Source of the DNA: CAZJYI01 sp964550025
GTDB lineage: Bacteria; Verrucomicrobiota; Kiritimatiellia; UBA8416; CAYOBW01
Length of the DNA stretch: 64,000 nucleotides
NCBI GenBank assembly: GCA_964550025.1
Contig: CAZJYI010000008.1
Span: 70,242-134,241, forward strand
Reading direction: 5' to 3'
Position 1 is the stretch's first letter; the number at the start of each line of letters is the position of its first letter. The translations under genes were made by a program, and so were the position numbers. The notes under the pieces were generated by a model that was given only the letters and a program-made list of their open reading frames with translations, was not told where the DNA came from and did no database searches. Below, piece by piece: positions 43,951 to 53,014 of the stretch.

Positions 43951-45609
43951 CTAGGGCGACGGAACGACCCACCAGCCGTTTGTGGGGCTCGTGACGAAAT
44001 TGAACTCGTTGACGGCGGCGTCCGCGACGGGCGGCATGCGTCGCGGTTCCCACTCGGTGACGGAGCCGGGCGTCGATGCCTCGCGTGCGATGCGCAGTTC
44101 GTTCGTCGTGGCCTTGCGCACGCCCATCCGCTGGAACAGGAATGCGCGGCCCGCATCCATCGTGTTCGTGCCGCGGGCCAGGAGTTGACCCGAAAAGTCG
44201 CCGCTCACCGCGCTCACACAGCCAGTGGTTAGAGAGAGCTCCGCATCGCCGGATGCCAACAGCCAGAACCAGCACGGGAGCAGCTCGTCACCGGTCACCG
44301 GCACGCGGTTGATCTCGAACGACGGATCCGGGCCCATGGCCGGGATGGTGAGGAAGTGGAAGTCCATGAGCCCGCGATCATCCCTCGCCATCACCTTCAC
44401 GTGCAGCGTTCCGTGGTCACCGAGCTTCTGGTCCATTCCGTCCGCCCCCATGTCCCACGTCAGCCGGTGGGTCTGCCCCGTGGCAATACCCGGCCCGACG
44501 TTGCTGGACGTACCATCCACGAACGACCGCATGGGCACGAAGTCGTTGAGTGTCGGGTCGTCGTTCCGACTGGCCGCAAAGGCGCCGGCATAGACAGTCA
44601 GCGTCGGCGTGTCGGGGTCTTCGGTCGTGTAGTCAACATCGAGGCGGAGCGTGCCCTCGCGCTGAGCGATGGAGGAGACGTGGGCGTAGGGGAGGGCGTT
44701 GGGCGTTGCGGTGCCGAGGGTGCGGTAGTGGGGGCCGGAGAGGGTGGATATACGGTAGTCTCCGCCCCAGTAGCCCATGACATAGAGCTCGTCCTCCCAA
44801 GCATAAGCATAGTTGACTGGTATCGATGCATCTCTTGCGACAAGTGCCCCGCTCTTGTCAAAGACGGACAGAACGTGAGTATCCGAGCCATTTCCCTCAT
44901 GAAAGACGAAGATGTACTTGTCGGATGCCGCCAGTGCAAGGGGCTCTGTCCCGAGAGGCCATTTGTCAAGAACCAGCCCCATGTGTGACAGGACCGAAAC
45001 CCAACCATCATGGGGAGTGTAGTATCCGACGTAGAGACGCTCTGTGTCGACACAGTGAGCCTTCACGTTGCTGTTCTGCGTGTACAGGGAGAACTCTTTC
45101 AGGTAACTACCTGTGGCTGTCAGCACGTGCAACTTAGTGTGGTTCCGCGCATAGAGCCGGCCAGCCGCCGAGCAGAGGCCAAGCGTGTTGTACTGCGCAC
45201 TGTCACTCACGAAGCCTAGGAGGCTCCCCGATGTCAAAGTCCAGGCAACGCGCCCATCCGGTGAGAACGCCTTGAGCTCTGTCATAGCCTGAGAAAGTGG
45301 GTTGAACACGAAGACGTGGCTACCGTTTGCAGCGAGAGCCCACGTGCGCGACCTACCAACGTTTGAGTTCTCGATGGAGCGAACAAACGTGCCGTCCTTT
45401 CGGTATAGGTTGATGAACGCACTCGCGTATACGTACACGTTGGACGCATCTACGGCGATAGGTGCGCGGCGATCCAGCACGGGTTCCCCCGCCTCAGCAT
45501 TTCCCCACTGAACCTCGGGTTCCAGGTACCAATGCAGCGTTTGCGCGTGGCACAGGCCCAGGCCGCAGCAAAGTGCCAGCGCGGCACAAGAAAGCGCGTG
45601 TCTACTCAT
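43951..45609 (-). CDS. Secreted beta-propeller-like protein with conserved C-terminal module
   Basis: ATG 45609 has a consensus AGGAGG. The 552-residue protein has a signal peptide (ALSCAALALCCGLGLCHA). Residues about 45-310 show a repeated pattern of short beta blades (VYVYASAFINLYRKDGT, LFVFNPLSQ-like, VLTATGSYLKEF, IFVFHEGNGSD), resembling a propeller. Residues about 325-430 include a beta domain with SFVDGTSSNVGPGIATGQTH in pieces. The end (SGQLLARGTNTM, DAGRAFLFQRMGVRKATTN, FVTSPTNGWWVV) is a module seen at the C-termini of secreted proteins of Kiritimatiella/Lentisphaera relatives, as far as I recall. The function is unknown. It is first of a two-gene minus-strand unit. Confidence 0.8.
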   Translation of the reverse strand: MSRHALSCAALALCCGLGLCHAQTLHWYLEPEVQWGNAEAGEPVLDRRAPIAVDASNVYVYASAFINLYRKDGTFVRSIENSNVGRSRTWALAANGSHVFVFNPLSQAMTELKAFSPDGRVAWTLTSGSLLGFVSDSAQYNTLGLCSAAGRLYARNHTKLHVLTATGSYLKEFSLYTQNSNVKAHCVDTERLYVGYYTPHDGWVSVLSHMGLVLDKWPLGTEPLALAASDKYIFVFHEGNGSDTHVLSVFDKSGALVARDASIPVNYAYAWEDELYVMGYWGGDYRISTLSGPHYRTLGTATPNALPYAHVSSIAQREGTLRLDVDYTTEDPDTPTLTVYAGAFAASRNDDPTLNDFVPMRSFVDGTSSNVGPGIATGQTHRLTWDMGADGMDQKLGDHGTLHVKVMARDDRGLMDFHFLTIPAMGPDPSFEINRVPVTGDELLPCWFWLLASGDAELSLTTGCVSAVSGDFSGQLLARGTNTMDAGRAFLFQRMGVRKATTNELRIAREASTPGSVTEWEPRRMPPVADAAVNEFNFVTSPTNGWWVVPSP

Positions 45610-45967
45610 CGTGATTCCTCCTGAATTCGTTTCCCGGAGCGGGCCAACGGACGGCGTCTTTCACGCGGAGACAACGGGAGTCTGCTTCGTAGGACCGCGG
45701 GCAAGACGCTTGGCATGCCACCAGAAGACCCGGTCTTTTGACTCGACCATACGAGAAACGCGGCCCCGGGGCAAGAGTCTGGCCGGCTTGGCAGCAGTTC
45801 TCATTCCGACCTGCCGTTGGCCGGGGACTCCCTCACGGGCGCACTACAAACACAAATGCGGTCTTCCCGTCTGCAAGAGAGTCTGCCGTGGTGAGAGTGT
45901 GTCTCAGATTGCTCTTTACACTGCGCCGGGGGTTTGATGGTGTACCCATCTGGAGGGGACACCGACT
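45610..45967. other. Intergenic region between divergent genes
   Basis: No gene is recognised. A half copy of the GTAGTGCGCCCGTAAGGGCG repeat family (CCTCACGGGCGCACTACAAA at 45831) is present. The sigma-54 activator's ribosome site (GGAGGGGACACCGACT) ends it. Promoters for both directions must lie here but none is clear. Confidence 0.5.
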
Positions 45968-47359
45968 ATGAACCGGCGATTCATGATTCTTGATACGCCC
46001 GATAGGGTGTTGGCCCCGCTGGAGGACGCCTTTCGGGAGGCCTCCGAGCGGCGGTGTGAGGTTGAGCGGCCGTTGTCTCTTGATGAATTGAGGGACAAGC
46101 TGCGGGGCGGTTTGCCGTGGGACGTCATTGTGGCCGACTACGAGCTCGGGGACGGAACGCATTCGGGGGCCGGGCTCTTTGAGTGCATCCGGGAAACGTG
46201 TGGGGAACTACCCCTGGTGGCGGTTGCGGAGCGGGGCAACGTGGAGCTCGCCTCGGAGGCGATTGAAGCGGGGGCAAGCGACTTCATGGTGCGCGCCGGC
46301 AGGCTGACCGACCGCGTGCACACCCTGCTGGACAAGCTCGGTCCGACCCTGGAGCTGATGCACCGCAACCGCATGCTGCAGGAGCAGAACATGCTGCTGC
46401 GCAGGGCGGCAACCGAGCGCTACGAGATCGTCGGCGATTCCCGGCAGATTCGTGACGTACTCGACCGCATAGGCCGCGTGGCCGCCATTCCGCGGCCGGT
46501 CTTGCTGACGGGCGAACGCGGCACGGGAAAGGAACTGGTCGCCAGGGCGATCCACACGGCGGGGGGCGAATCGTCGCGTCCGATGGTGTCTGTCAACTGC
46601 GCGGCGTTCTCCGACAGCCTCCTGGAGAGCGAGCTGTTCGGCCACGAAAAGGGGGCGTTCACCGGTGCGGAAGCCCGTGTTCACGGGAAGTTCGAGCTGG
46701 CTTCGGGCGGTACGCTCTTCCTGGATGAGATCGGGAACATGTCCCTGCCGTTCCAGCAGAAGATCCTTCGGGCGGTGGAGTACGGCACCTTCACGAGAGT
46801 CGGCGGGTCGGAGGAGGTCCAGGTCCGCACGCGCGTCATTGCCGCCACCAACGTTGACCTGAAAGCCCGCATGGAGGCCGGCGAGTTTCTGCGCGACCTC
46901 TACGACCGCCTGAGCTTCGAGGTGATCCACGTTCCGTCGTTGCGCGAGAGGGAAGGGGATATCCCCATCCTTGCGCGCCACTTTCTCAGCCGCTTCATGC
47001 AGGAAATCCCGGCGCTGCAGGGGAAGCGCCTCAGCCGTTCGGCCATTGACGTGCTGGAAGCGTATTCCTTTCCCGGCAACGTCAGGGAGTTGAAGAACAT
47101 TATTGAGCGGGCCGCCTACCGTGACACGACCAACGAGATCACGCCGGTGGACATCGGCATGCTCCCTCGCGAGAGCCGGCTCGTGAACGGCGGCACTTTT
47201 CACGAGAAGGTGGAAGGCTTCAAAGAGCAGCTCATCACGGACGCGCTGGGGGAAGCCAACGGGAACCAGGCCGCCGCCGCGCGTTCCCTCGGCCTTGCCT
47301 ATCACCAGTACCGTTACTTCCTGCGCAAGTACGAGTCGCAACGCGCGGCGCGCGCTTGA
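45968..47359 (+). CDS. Sigma-54-dependent transcriptional activator (response-regulator type)
   Basis: The protein has 463 residues. Residues 1-120 resemble a receiver domain with the phospho-acceptor region VIVADYELGDG, but the usual acidic pair and Lys are unclear. The central AAA+ domain (about 145-375) has Walker A TGERGTGKELVARAI, the sigma-54 contact loop GAFTGAEAR, Walker B GGTLFLDEIG and the arginine finger region FPGNVRELKNIIERA. The C-terminus ends with a Fis-type helix-turn-helix (ALGEANGNQAAAARSLGLAYHQYRYFLRKY, in pieces). The best match is an NtrC/PspF-like enhancer-binding protein driving sigma-54 promoters. No cognate histidine kinase is adjacent. A strong ribosome site precedes ATG 45968. 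Confidence 0.92.
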   Translation: MNRRFMILDTPDRVLAPLEDAFREASERRCEVERPLSLDELRDKLRGGLPWDVIVADYELGDGTHSGAGLFECIRETCGELPLVAVAERGNVELASEAIEAGASDFMVRAGRLTDRVHTLLDKLGPTLELMHRNRMLQEQNMLLRRAATERYEIVGDSRQIRDVLDRIGRVAAIPRPVLLTGERGTGKELVARAIHTAGGESSRPMVSVNCAAFSDSLLESELFGHEKGAFTGAEARVHGKFELASGGTLFLDEIGNMSLPFQQKILRAVEYGTFTRVGGSEEVQVRTRVIAATNVDLKARMEAGEFLRDLYDRLSFEVIHVPSLREREGDIPILARHFLSRFMQEIPALQGKRLSRSAIDVLEAYSFPGNVRELKNIIERAAYRDTTNEITPVDIGMLPRESRLVNGGTFHEKVEGFKEQLITDALGEANGNQAAAARSLGLAYHQYRYFLRKYESQRAARA

Positions 47360-47560
47360 CCCATGCCGTACCATGGGCTACGGTACAAGTTGAGGTTGCC
47401 GTCATGGCTCGCCGCGGTCCCTCTGTCAGGTGCTCAAGCAAGGGGGGCGTGCGGCGCTATGGACGACAGGCAGACTACAGATCCCGTTTCGAGGGGGCAG
47501 GAATCTCTCGCTGACGGGGGGAGTGGCTGTTGCGCGCCTCCGTGCGATGGACTGGCGCCG

Positions 47561-48451
47561 ATGGAGCTGGGTTCGGTTGCCCTCGTCCTGCTCCTCATGC
47601 TCCTCTGGGCCGGCAATTCGGTCGTCGTCAAGATCGTGGTCCGCGACATCCCCCCTCTGTGGGCCGCTGCATTGCGGTTCTCCGTGGGATTGGCCATTGC
47701 GTGGGGGTTGGGGCGTTGGCGCGGCGTGCGGTTGCGCGTGACGTTGCGCGAATGGTGCAGCCTGGCTGTCTATGGCCTCATGGCGGCGCTCCAGATACTC
47801 CTGTTCAACGTCGGTGCGCCGCATACCACGGGCGGACGCGTGACGCTCTTCATCTTCAGCTACCCGCTGCTTGTACCGTTTCTGGCGCACTGGTTTCTGC
47901 ATGGCGACCCTTTGCGTTGGCGAACGGTTGCAGGGGCCTTGCTCGCATGCGGCGGGCTCGTTGTGGCGTTGCGCGAGGGGCTGGCTGCCGAGACGGATAC
48001 GCTGCGCGGCGACCTCATGCAGTTGGGCAGTGCCCTGGTTCTGGCCGGGATGGTGGTCTACAACAAGCGGTTGACGCGCCGCTTTTCCCCGCTGCAGATC
48101 CTCTTCTGGCAGTTCGCTGTCATGCTCGGCGTGTTCGCGGTCGCCGCATTGCTCAGTGGCCCGTTTCCTATGGGCGAGGTCGGTCGTGACGCGTGGGGTT
48201 GGCTGCTCTACCAGGGAGTCGTGGTGAGCGGTTTCTGCTTCCTGGGGTGGCAGCACCTGCTTCGCCGGCACAAATCGACACAGATCAGCGTTTTCTTCTT
48301 CGTGACGCCCATCTTCGGGGCGCTGCTGGGGTGGCTTCTTCTCGGCGAGACTCCCACGCGCGGCCTGGTGACCGGGGCCGCGTTCGTGGCTTTCGGGATC
48401 TATCTTGCCAACGGCCGGGCCGGCGATCCCGCGTGCCCCGACGAGGGTTGA
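47561..48451 (+). CDS. EamA family (drug/metabolite transporter) permease
   Basis: The start is uncertain: ATG 47561 places the first membrane helix (VALVLLLMLLWAGN) right after the N-terminus and yields 296 residues, the family norm. An upstream ATG at 47459 would add 34 mostly polar residues. About ten hydrophobic helices are seen in two EamA repeats, including FSVGLAIAWGLG, YPLLVPFLAHWFL, GALLACGGLVVAL, ISVFFFVTPIFGALLGWLLLGE in pieces, and GAAFVAFGIYLANG. This is the DMT exporter pattern. The substrate is unknown. Confidence 0.82.
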   Translation: MELGSVALVLLLMLLWAGNSVVVKIVVRDIPPLWAAALRFSVGLAIAWGLGRWRGVRLRVTLREWCSLAVYGLMAALQILLFNVGAPHTTGGRVTLFIFSYPLLVPFLAHWFLHGDPLRWRTVAGALLACGGLVVALREGLAAETDTLRGDLMQLGSALVLAGMVVYNKRLTRRFSPLQILFWQFAVMLGVFAVAALLSGPFPMGEVGRDAWGWLLYQGVVVSGFCFLGWQHLLRRHKSTQISVFFFVTPIFGALLGWLLLGETPTRGLVTGAAFVAFGIYLANGRAGDPACPDEG

Positions 48452-48528
48452 CACATGTCGGGATCTGCGCGCATAGTTGCCGGCGACCGTACAGTGGGTG
48501 TTTGTTCCATAACAAGGAGGAGGGCAGG

Positions 48529-48990
48529 ATGAAGCGACGGGATTTACTGAAGGCGATGGTGGTAGTGCCGGTAGTGGCGGTGTTCGGCTGCAAGGAAAAG
48601 TCGGAGGAGGGTGCCGCGAGCAAGGCAAAGGAGGCGGCGGCCGCGGCGCCGACCCCGCCCAAGGAGGCTGAGGCGGCCGCACCGGCAGAGGCGCCCGCGG
48701 AACCGGCCAAGAAGGCGGGGGTTTGTGTGCTGTGCGCCAAGTGCGGACAGGTCAAGGGGTCGGAGGTGTGCTGCAAAGCCGGCGCCGAGCTGTGTGCGAA
48801 TTGCGGCTTGCACAAGGGGTCACCCGGCTGCTGCAGGCTCGGTGGAGCGAAGGAAGACGTCTCTCTCTGCACCTACTGCGGCGAGATCAAGGGGTCCGCG
48901 AACTGCTGCAAGCCCGGCGAGAAGTGTGCGAATTGCGGTCTGCGCAAAGGGTCTCCCGGTTGCTGCCGGATCAAGAAAGAGGAGATGTAG
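48529..48990 (+). CDS. Cysteine-rich Tat/lipoprotein with four CxxCGxxKGSxxCC motifs
   Basis: ATG 48529 has AAGGAGG upstream. The 153-residue protein starts MKRRDLLKAMVVVPVVAVFGC: a twin-arginine motif combined with a lipobox, so it is exported and anchored at Cys21. An Ala/Pro/Lys-rich linker (residues about 25-62) follows. The rest is four repeats of the pattern C-x-x-C-G-x-x-K-G-S-x-x-C-C (CAKCGQVKGSEVCC, CANCGLHKGSPGCC, CTYCGEIKGSANCC, CANCGLRKGSPGCC). With 16 cysteines in about 80 residues, metal or metal-cluster binding is likely. Tat export would deliver a folded, metal-loaded form. No family name is certain to me. Confidence 0.85.
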   Translation: MKRRDLLKAMVVVPVVAVFGCKEKSEEGAASKAKEAAAAAPTPPKEAEAAAPAEAPAEPAKKAGVCVLCAKCGQVKGSEVCCKAGAELCANCGLHKGSPGCCRLGGAKEDVSLCTYCGEIKGSANCCKPGEKCANCGLRKGSPGCCRIKKEEM

Positions 48991-49002
48991 GCAGCGTCGT
49001 TG

Positions 49003-49030
49003 CGGGGTGCCGGGGAACGGCGGCACCCCG
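49003..49030 (+). terminator. Hairpin after the cysteine-rich lipoprotein gene
   Basis: CGGGGTGCCG and CGGCACCCCG form a perfect 10-bp stem with an 8-base loop, 12 bases after the stop codon. There is no poly-T run, so a Rho-independent terminator is only plausible. Confidence 0.45.
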
Positions 49031-49062
49031 TTGGACCGCGGGGATGGTAACAGGAGTTTGTC

Positions 49063-50358
49063 GTGAGGCATAGACGACATGTTGTGCGCGTATGGGTTGC
49101 CGTGTCTCTTCTGCTGGCAATACTCCCGTTACCTTGTGCTGTTGGTGCCGAGACGGCCGATGGGGCGGCGGAGGACGAGTCCGGGGCTGATGCTGCCTAC
49201 GAGAACATGGAGCTGCTGACGCAGGCCATGCTTCATGTCCGGAAACACTACATCGAAGAGAAAGACTACAAGGAGATCGTCCACGGTGCGTTGCACGGGA
49301 TGCTGAGCAACCTGGACCCTCACAGCGCTTTTCTTGACCCCGATGCATACGCCGAGATCCAGGACAGCACGACCGGCAGGTTCGGCGGAATCGGCATCAC
49401 GGTGGGAGTGCGCAACGGCGTGCTGACCGTCATTGCTCCCATTGAGGGTACGCCGGGATACCGGGCCGGCCTGCAGTCGGGCGACAGGGTCCTCGCCATT
49501 GACGGCAAGAGGACGCAGGACATGACATTGTCGGATGCCGTGAAGTATATGCGCGGCGAGAAGGGCACCGAGGTCACCCTGACAATTGCGGGTGAGGGTA
49601 CAAAGGGGCCCAAGGACGTGACGATCGTGCGGGACCACATCCAGGTGCCCAGTGTCAAGGGCCGCCGTATGCTCTCGGCGCGGGTGGGGTACATACGCAT
49701 CACGCAGTTCTCGGAACCCGCGGCGGGCCTGCTCCAGGAGGGCATAGAGGAGTTGCTCGCCAAAGACATGCGGGCGCTCGTGCTTGACCTGCGCTCGAAC
49801 CCGGGCGGGTTGCTGGGCTCCGCCGTCGACGTGGCCCAGTTGTTCCTTGAGCGTGGAAAGCTCGTCGTCAGCAGGAAGGGGCGCCCGGGAGTGTATTCGG
49901 CGGTTGAGAGCAAGGCCGGGGGTGAGCATCACTACACGGATTTCCCGATGGTGGTGCTGGTTAACGGGGGCAGTGCCAGCGCTGCCGAGATCGTGGCCGG
50001 GGCGCTGCAGGACCACCAGAGGGCCGTTCTGGTCGGCAACACGACGTTCGGCAAGGCCTCGGTCCAGAGCGTGATCAAGCTACGCCCCGCAGGCGACTGC
50101 GCGATTCGCTTGACGACGGCGCACTACTACACGCCGAATGGCCGTGAGATTCACGAGGCGGGCATTGAACCCAACATCCCGGTATACGTCTCCGCGAGGG
50201 ACTGGCGCGATGTACAGGTGCGCCGTGACCACATCGAGAACCCGGAGCTGTATGGCGAGGAGGACAAGGCGGAGTACGAGGACGTTGTCGACCGGCAGCT
50301 CGTCCGGGCCGTCGACCTGCTGAAAGCTCTCACGATTCTGCAATCGGCGAAGAAGTAG
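49063..50358 (+). CDS. C-terminal processing peptidase (S41 family)
   Basis: GTG 49063 has GGAG 9 bases upstream. The 431-residue protein has a signal peptide (VAVSLLLAILPLPCAVGA), an N-terminal helical part (MLHVRKHYIEEKDYKEIVHGAL, in pieces, with SNLDPHSAFLDP), a PDZ domain (GGIGITVGVRNGVLTVIAPI, AGLQSGDRVLAIDG) and the tail-specific protease core. The catalytic Ser is in NGGSASAAEI and the Lys in TFGKASVQ. CtpA-type enzymes process secreted proteins outside the cytoplasmic membrane. Its stop codon overlaps the start of tsaD by one base (TAGTG). No functional link between the two is known to me. Confidence 0.93.
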   Translation: MRHRRHVVRVWVAVSLLLAILPLPCAVGAETADGAAEDESGADAAYENMELLTQAMLHVRKHYIEEKDYKEIVHGALHGMLSNLDPHSAFLDPDAYAEIQDSTTGRFGGIGITVGVRNGVLTVIAPIEGTPGYRAGLQSGDRVLAIDGKRTQDMTLSDAVKYMRGEKGTEVTLTIAGEGTKGPKDVTIVRDHIQVPSVKGRRMLSARVGYIRITQFSEPAAGLLQEGIEELLAKDMRALVLDLRSNPGGLLGSAVDVAQLFLERGKLVVSRKGRPGVYSAVESKAGGEHHYTDFPMVVLVNGGSASAAEIVAGALQDHQRAVLVGNTTFGKASVQSVIKLRPAGDCAIRLTTAHYYTPNGREIHEAGIEPNIPVYVSARDWRDVQVRRDHIENPELYGEEDKAEYEDVVDRQLVRAVDLLKALTILQSAKK

Positions 50359-51404
50359 TGTTGATTCTGGGCATAGAGACCTCGTGCGACGAGACAGCCG
50401 CGGCGGTTGTGCGCGACGGAAAGCACGTGCTTTCGAGCGTGGTACACAGCCAGGTCGCGCTGCACGGTCCGTACGGCGGCGTCGTGCCTGAGATCGCCTC
50501 GCGCAGTCACGTCAAGGTTCTGCCCGGCATCATCGCGAAGGCGATGGAAGACGCTGGGGCGGCCTATGGTGGCATCGATGCCGTTGCCGTGACGTACGGC
50601 CCTGGCCTGGCAAGTTCGCTGATGGTCGGGGTATCTGCCGCCAAAGCCCTCGCGATTCGGTTGAACAGGCCTTTGTACGCCGTAAACCACCTCGAAGCAC
50701 ACATGTTCTCGGTTTTCCTCGATGAGGACAAACCGGCCTATTCCGAGAGGCTGCCGTTCGTGGCACTGGTTGTGTCAGGCGGACACACCTGTCTGGTCCA
50801 TGTCGACGGTCTCGGAAGCTACGAGTTGCTCGGGCAGACGATCGACGACGCGGCGGGGGAGGCCTTCGACAAGGGCGCGAACCTGTTGCAGCTCGGATAC
50901 CCGGGCGGTCCCGTTATCGATCGCATCAGCCGGGGCGCCAACCCGAAGTTCGTGCGTTTTCCGCGGGGCCGGCAGAAGAAGGGGCGCAGTCCCGTGCCGG
51001 GGCTCAAAGAGGAACTGTGTTTCAGCTACAGCGGCGTCAAAACGGCACTGCTCTACTACCTGAAGGAGCACCCGTTGTCGGGGGATGAGCAGCAACTGGC
51101 CGATATCGCCGCGAGCTACCAGGAAGCCATCCTCGACGCGCTGGTGGACCGCTGTTCGAAGGTTCTCGACGAGACGGGGGTGGGGGTGTTGGCCGCGGGC
51201 GGCGGTGTTTCCCTGAACAGCCGTTTGCGGGAGAAGCTGCGCGTGCTGGCAGGGGAAAAGGGCGTCGAGCTGCTCCTGGCCGAACCGCGTTATTGCGGCG
51301 ACAACGCGGCCATGATCGCCGGTCTGGCCGGGCTGGGCGGCTGCATCGGTGGGGACGACGCCATGGCCATCGACGTCGATCCGAATCTGCCGGTGGTGTG
51401 TTGA
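50358..51404 (+). CDS. tsaD: tRNA N6-adenosine threonylcarbamoyltransferase
   Basis: GTG 50358 overlaps the ctpA-type stop (TAGTG). The 348-residue protein is the standard TsaD length. It starts MLILGIETSCDETAAAVV, has the metal-binding NHLEAHM segment and the nucleotide-binding LVVSGGHTCLVHV. Later FSYSGVKTALLYYL and AGGGVSLNSRLR are family blocks. It transfers threonylcarbamoyl to A37 of ANN-decoding tRNAs together with TsaB and TsaE, which are not in this window. It is a core housekeeping gene, useful as a phylogenetic marker. Confidence 0.96.
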   Translation: MLILGIETSCDETAAAVVRDGKHVLSSVVHSQVALHGPYGGVVPEIASRSHVKVLPGIIAKAMEDAGAAYGGIDAVAVTYGPGLASSLMVGVSAAKALAIRLNRPLYAVNHLEAHMFSVFLDEDKPAYSERLPFVALVVSGGHTCLVHVDGLGSYELLGQTIDDAAGEAFDKGANLLQLGYPGGPVIDRISRGANPKFVRFPRGRQKKGRSPVPGLKEELCFSYSGVKTALLYYLKEHPLSGDEQQLADIAASYQEAILDALVDRCSKVLDETGVGVLAAGGGVSLNSRLREKLRVLAGEKGVELLLAEPRYCGDNAAMIAGLAGLGGCIGGDDAMAIDVDPNLPVVC

Positions 51405-51491
51405 GCGTGGTGCTCCAATGGCTCCGCGTCTCGAAGTCCGCGCTCGGCGAGCGCGGGCTGCAGTAGCCTGCTCCTGCCGGGAGCAGGCTCA

Positions 51492-53000
51492 GTGACAATG
51501 AACCCGAGCATCGACAGAGTCGTCCTGAGTGCCCGCAAGGTCAGCAAGGCGTTTGCCGGCGTGCAGGCATTGGCGGGTGTTTCGTTCGATATCCGCGCCG
51601 GTGAGGTCCATGCGTTGATGGGTGAGAACGGCGCGGGTAAATCCACGCTGGTCAACATCATAGCGGGGCTGTACCGGCCCGACGCCGGCGAGCTCCGGAT
51701 GGACGGAGAACGAGTGGTGATGAGGAGCCCGCATGAAGCCATGCGGCACGGCATCGCCATGATTCACCAGGAGCTCATGCCCGTTCCGCGCATGACGGTT
51801 GCGGAGAACCTTCTACTCGGCCGGGAACCGCGCGGTCTCATGCCTGGCACGATAGACCGGGGCGCCACGCGCGCGGAGGCACGGCGTCTGCTGGCGGTCC
51901 TGGCCGCGGACATCCCCGTCGAGCGGCGGATGGGCGAATTGAGCGTGGCGGGAATGCAGACGGTGGAGATCGCGCGGGCCCTCGGCGGCGACGCCTCGAT
52001 CGTGATTATGGACGAACCGACGGCGGCCATCTCACGGCACGAGACGGAAGCGCTTTTTGCCGCGATCCGAACGCTCAGGGACCGAGGCGTTGCCATCGTG
52101 TTCATTTCGCACAAGATGGATGAAGTCTTCCGCATTGCCGACCGCGTCACGGTGCTGCGTGACGGTCGTCACGTCGCCACCTCACCGGCCGCCGAGTTGA
52201 GTGAGGAGAGGCTGATTGCGCTGATGGTCGGGCGGGAGCTGGCGGGGATGCCGGGACGAGGATCCGTGCCCCCCGGCGAATCGGTGTTGTCGGTAGCGGG
52301 CTTGACCCGGCACGGGGCTTTTCGCGACATCACCTTCGAGGTCCGCCGCGGCGAAGTGCTCGGTTTGGCCGGGCTGATGGGGGCGGGGCGGACCGAGGTC
52401 GTCAGCGCGATTTTCGGTCTCACTCCCGCAGACAGCGGCCGGATAACCGTCAAGGGACGGCCCGTTCGCATACGCAAACCGGGTGACGCAATGCGCCTTG
52501 GGGTGGGTATGGTAACGGAGGACAGGAAGGGATGCGGGATCGTCCCGGAGATGGCCGTTGCGCACAACATCAGCCTGGGTGCGCTGCGCGAGTTCTGCCT
52601 TGGGCCGTTTATCCGTCACGAACGCGAGAAAGCGGCGGTTGACGAGAGCATTGCGACATTCGGGATCCGGGCAGCGGGGCTCCGGCAGGCCGTCAGCCGG
52701 TTGAGTGGCGGAAACCAGCAGAAGGTCGTCATTGCCAGGACGTTGCTGTGTAATCCCGAGATCGTGATCCTCGACGAGCCGACGCGTGGGATTGACGTTG
52801 CGGCAAAGGCCGAGGTGTATGCCGTCATTGACGAGTTGACGCGGCGCGGTTGTGCGGTGATCCTTGTCTCGTCGGAACTGCCGGAGCTTCTGCAGCTGGC
52901 CGACCGCATACTGGTGATGCGGCAGGGGACGCTCGCCGCCGAGGTGAAGGCGGCGGAAGCGACGCAGGAGGAGATCCTTAAACATGCCATACCTGTCTGA
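51492..53000 (+). CDS. Sugar ABC transporter, ATP-binding protein (RbsA type)
   Basis: The start is GTG 51492 with GGGAG 8 bases upstream; ATG 51498 is an alternative. The 502-residue protein has two nucleotide-binding domains. The first has Walker A GENGAGKSTLVN and Walker B IVIMDEPTA; its signature is the RbsA-type VAGMQ. The second has a degenerate Walker A (GLMGAGRTEVV), signature LSGGNQQKVVIARTL and ILDEPTRGIDV. This is the CUT2 family pattern for monosaccharides. It is followed by the permease gene after 14 bp and by the substrate-binding lipoprotein gene, forming a complete importer. Confidence 0.93.
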   Translation: MTMNPSIDRVVLSARKVSKAFAGVQALAGVSFDIRAGEVHALMGENGAGKSTLVNIIAGLYRPDAGELRMDGERVVMRSPHEAMRHGIAMIHQELMPVPRMTVAENLLLGREPRGLMPGTIDRGATRAEARRLLAVLAADIPVERRMGELSVAGMQTVEIARALGGDASIVIMDEPTAAISRHETEALFAAIRTLRDRGVAIVFISHKMDEVFRIADRVTVLRDGRHVATSPAAELSEERLIALMVGRELAGMPGRGSVPPGESVLSVAGLTRHGAFRDITFEVRRGEVLGLAGLMGAGRTEVVSAIFGLTPADSGRITVKGRPVRIRKPGDAMRLGVGMVTEDRKGCGIVPEMAVAHNISLGALREFCLGPFIRHEREKAAVDESIATFGIRAAGLRQAVSRLSGGNQQKVVIARTLLCNPEIVILDEPTRGIDVAAKAEVYAVIDELTRRGCAVILVSSELPELLQLADRILVMRQGTLAAEVKAAEATQEEILKHAIPV

Positions 53001-53014
53001 GCCTCGGGAGAGTC

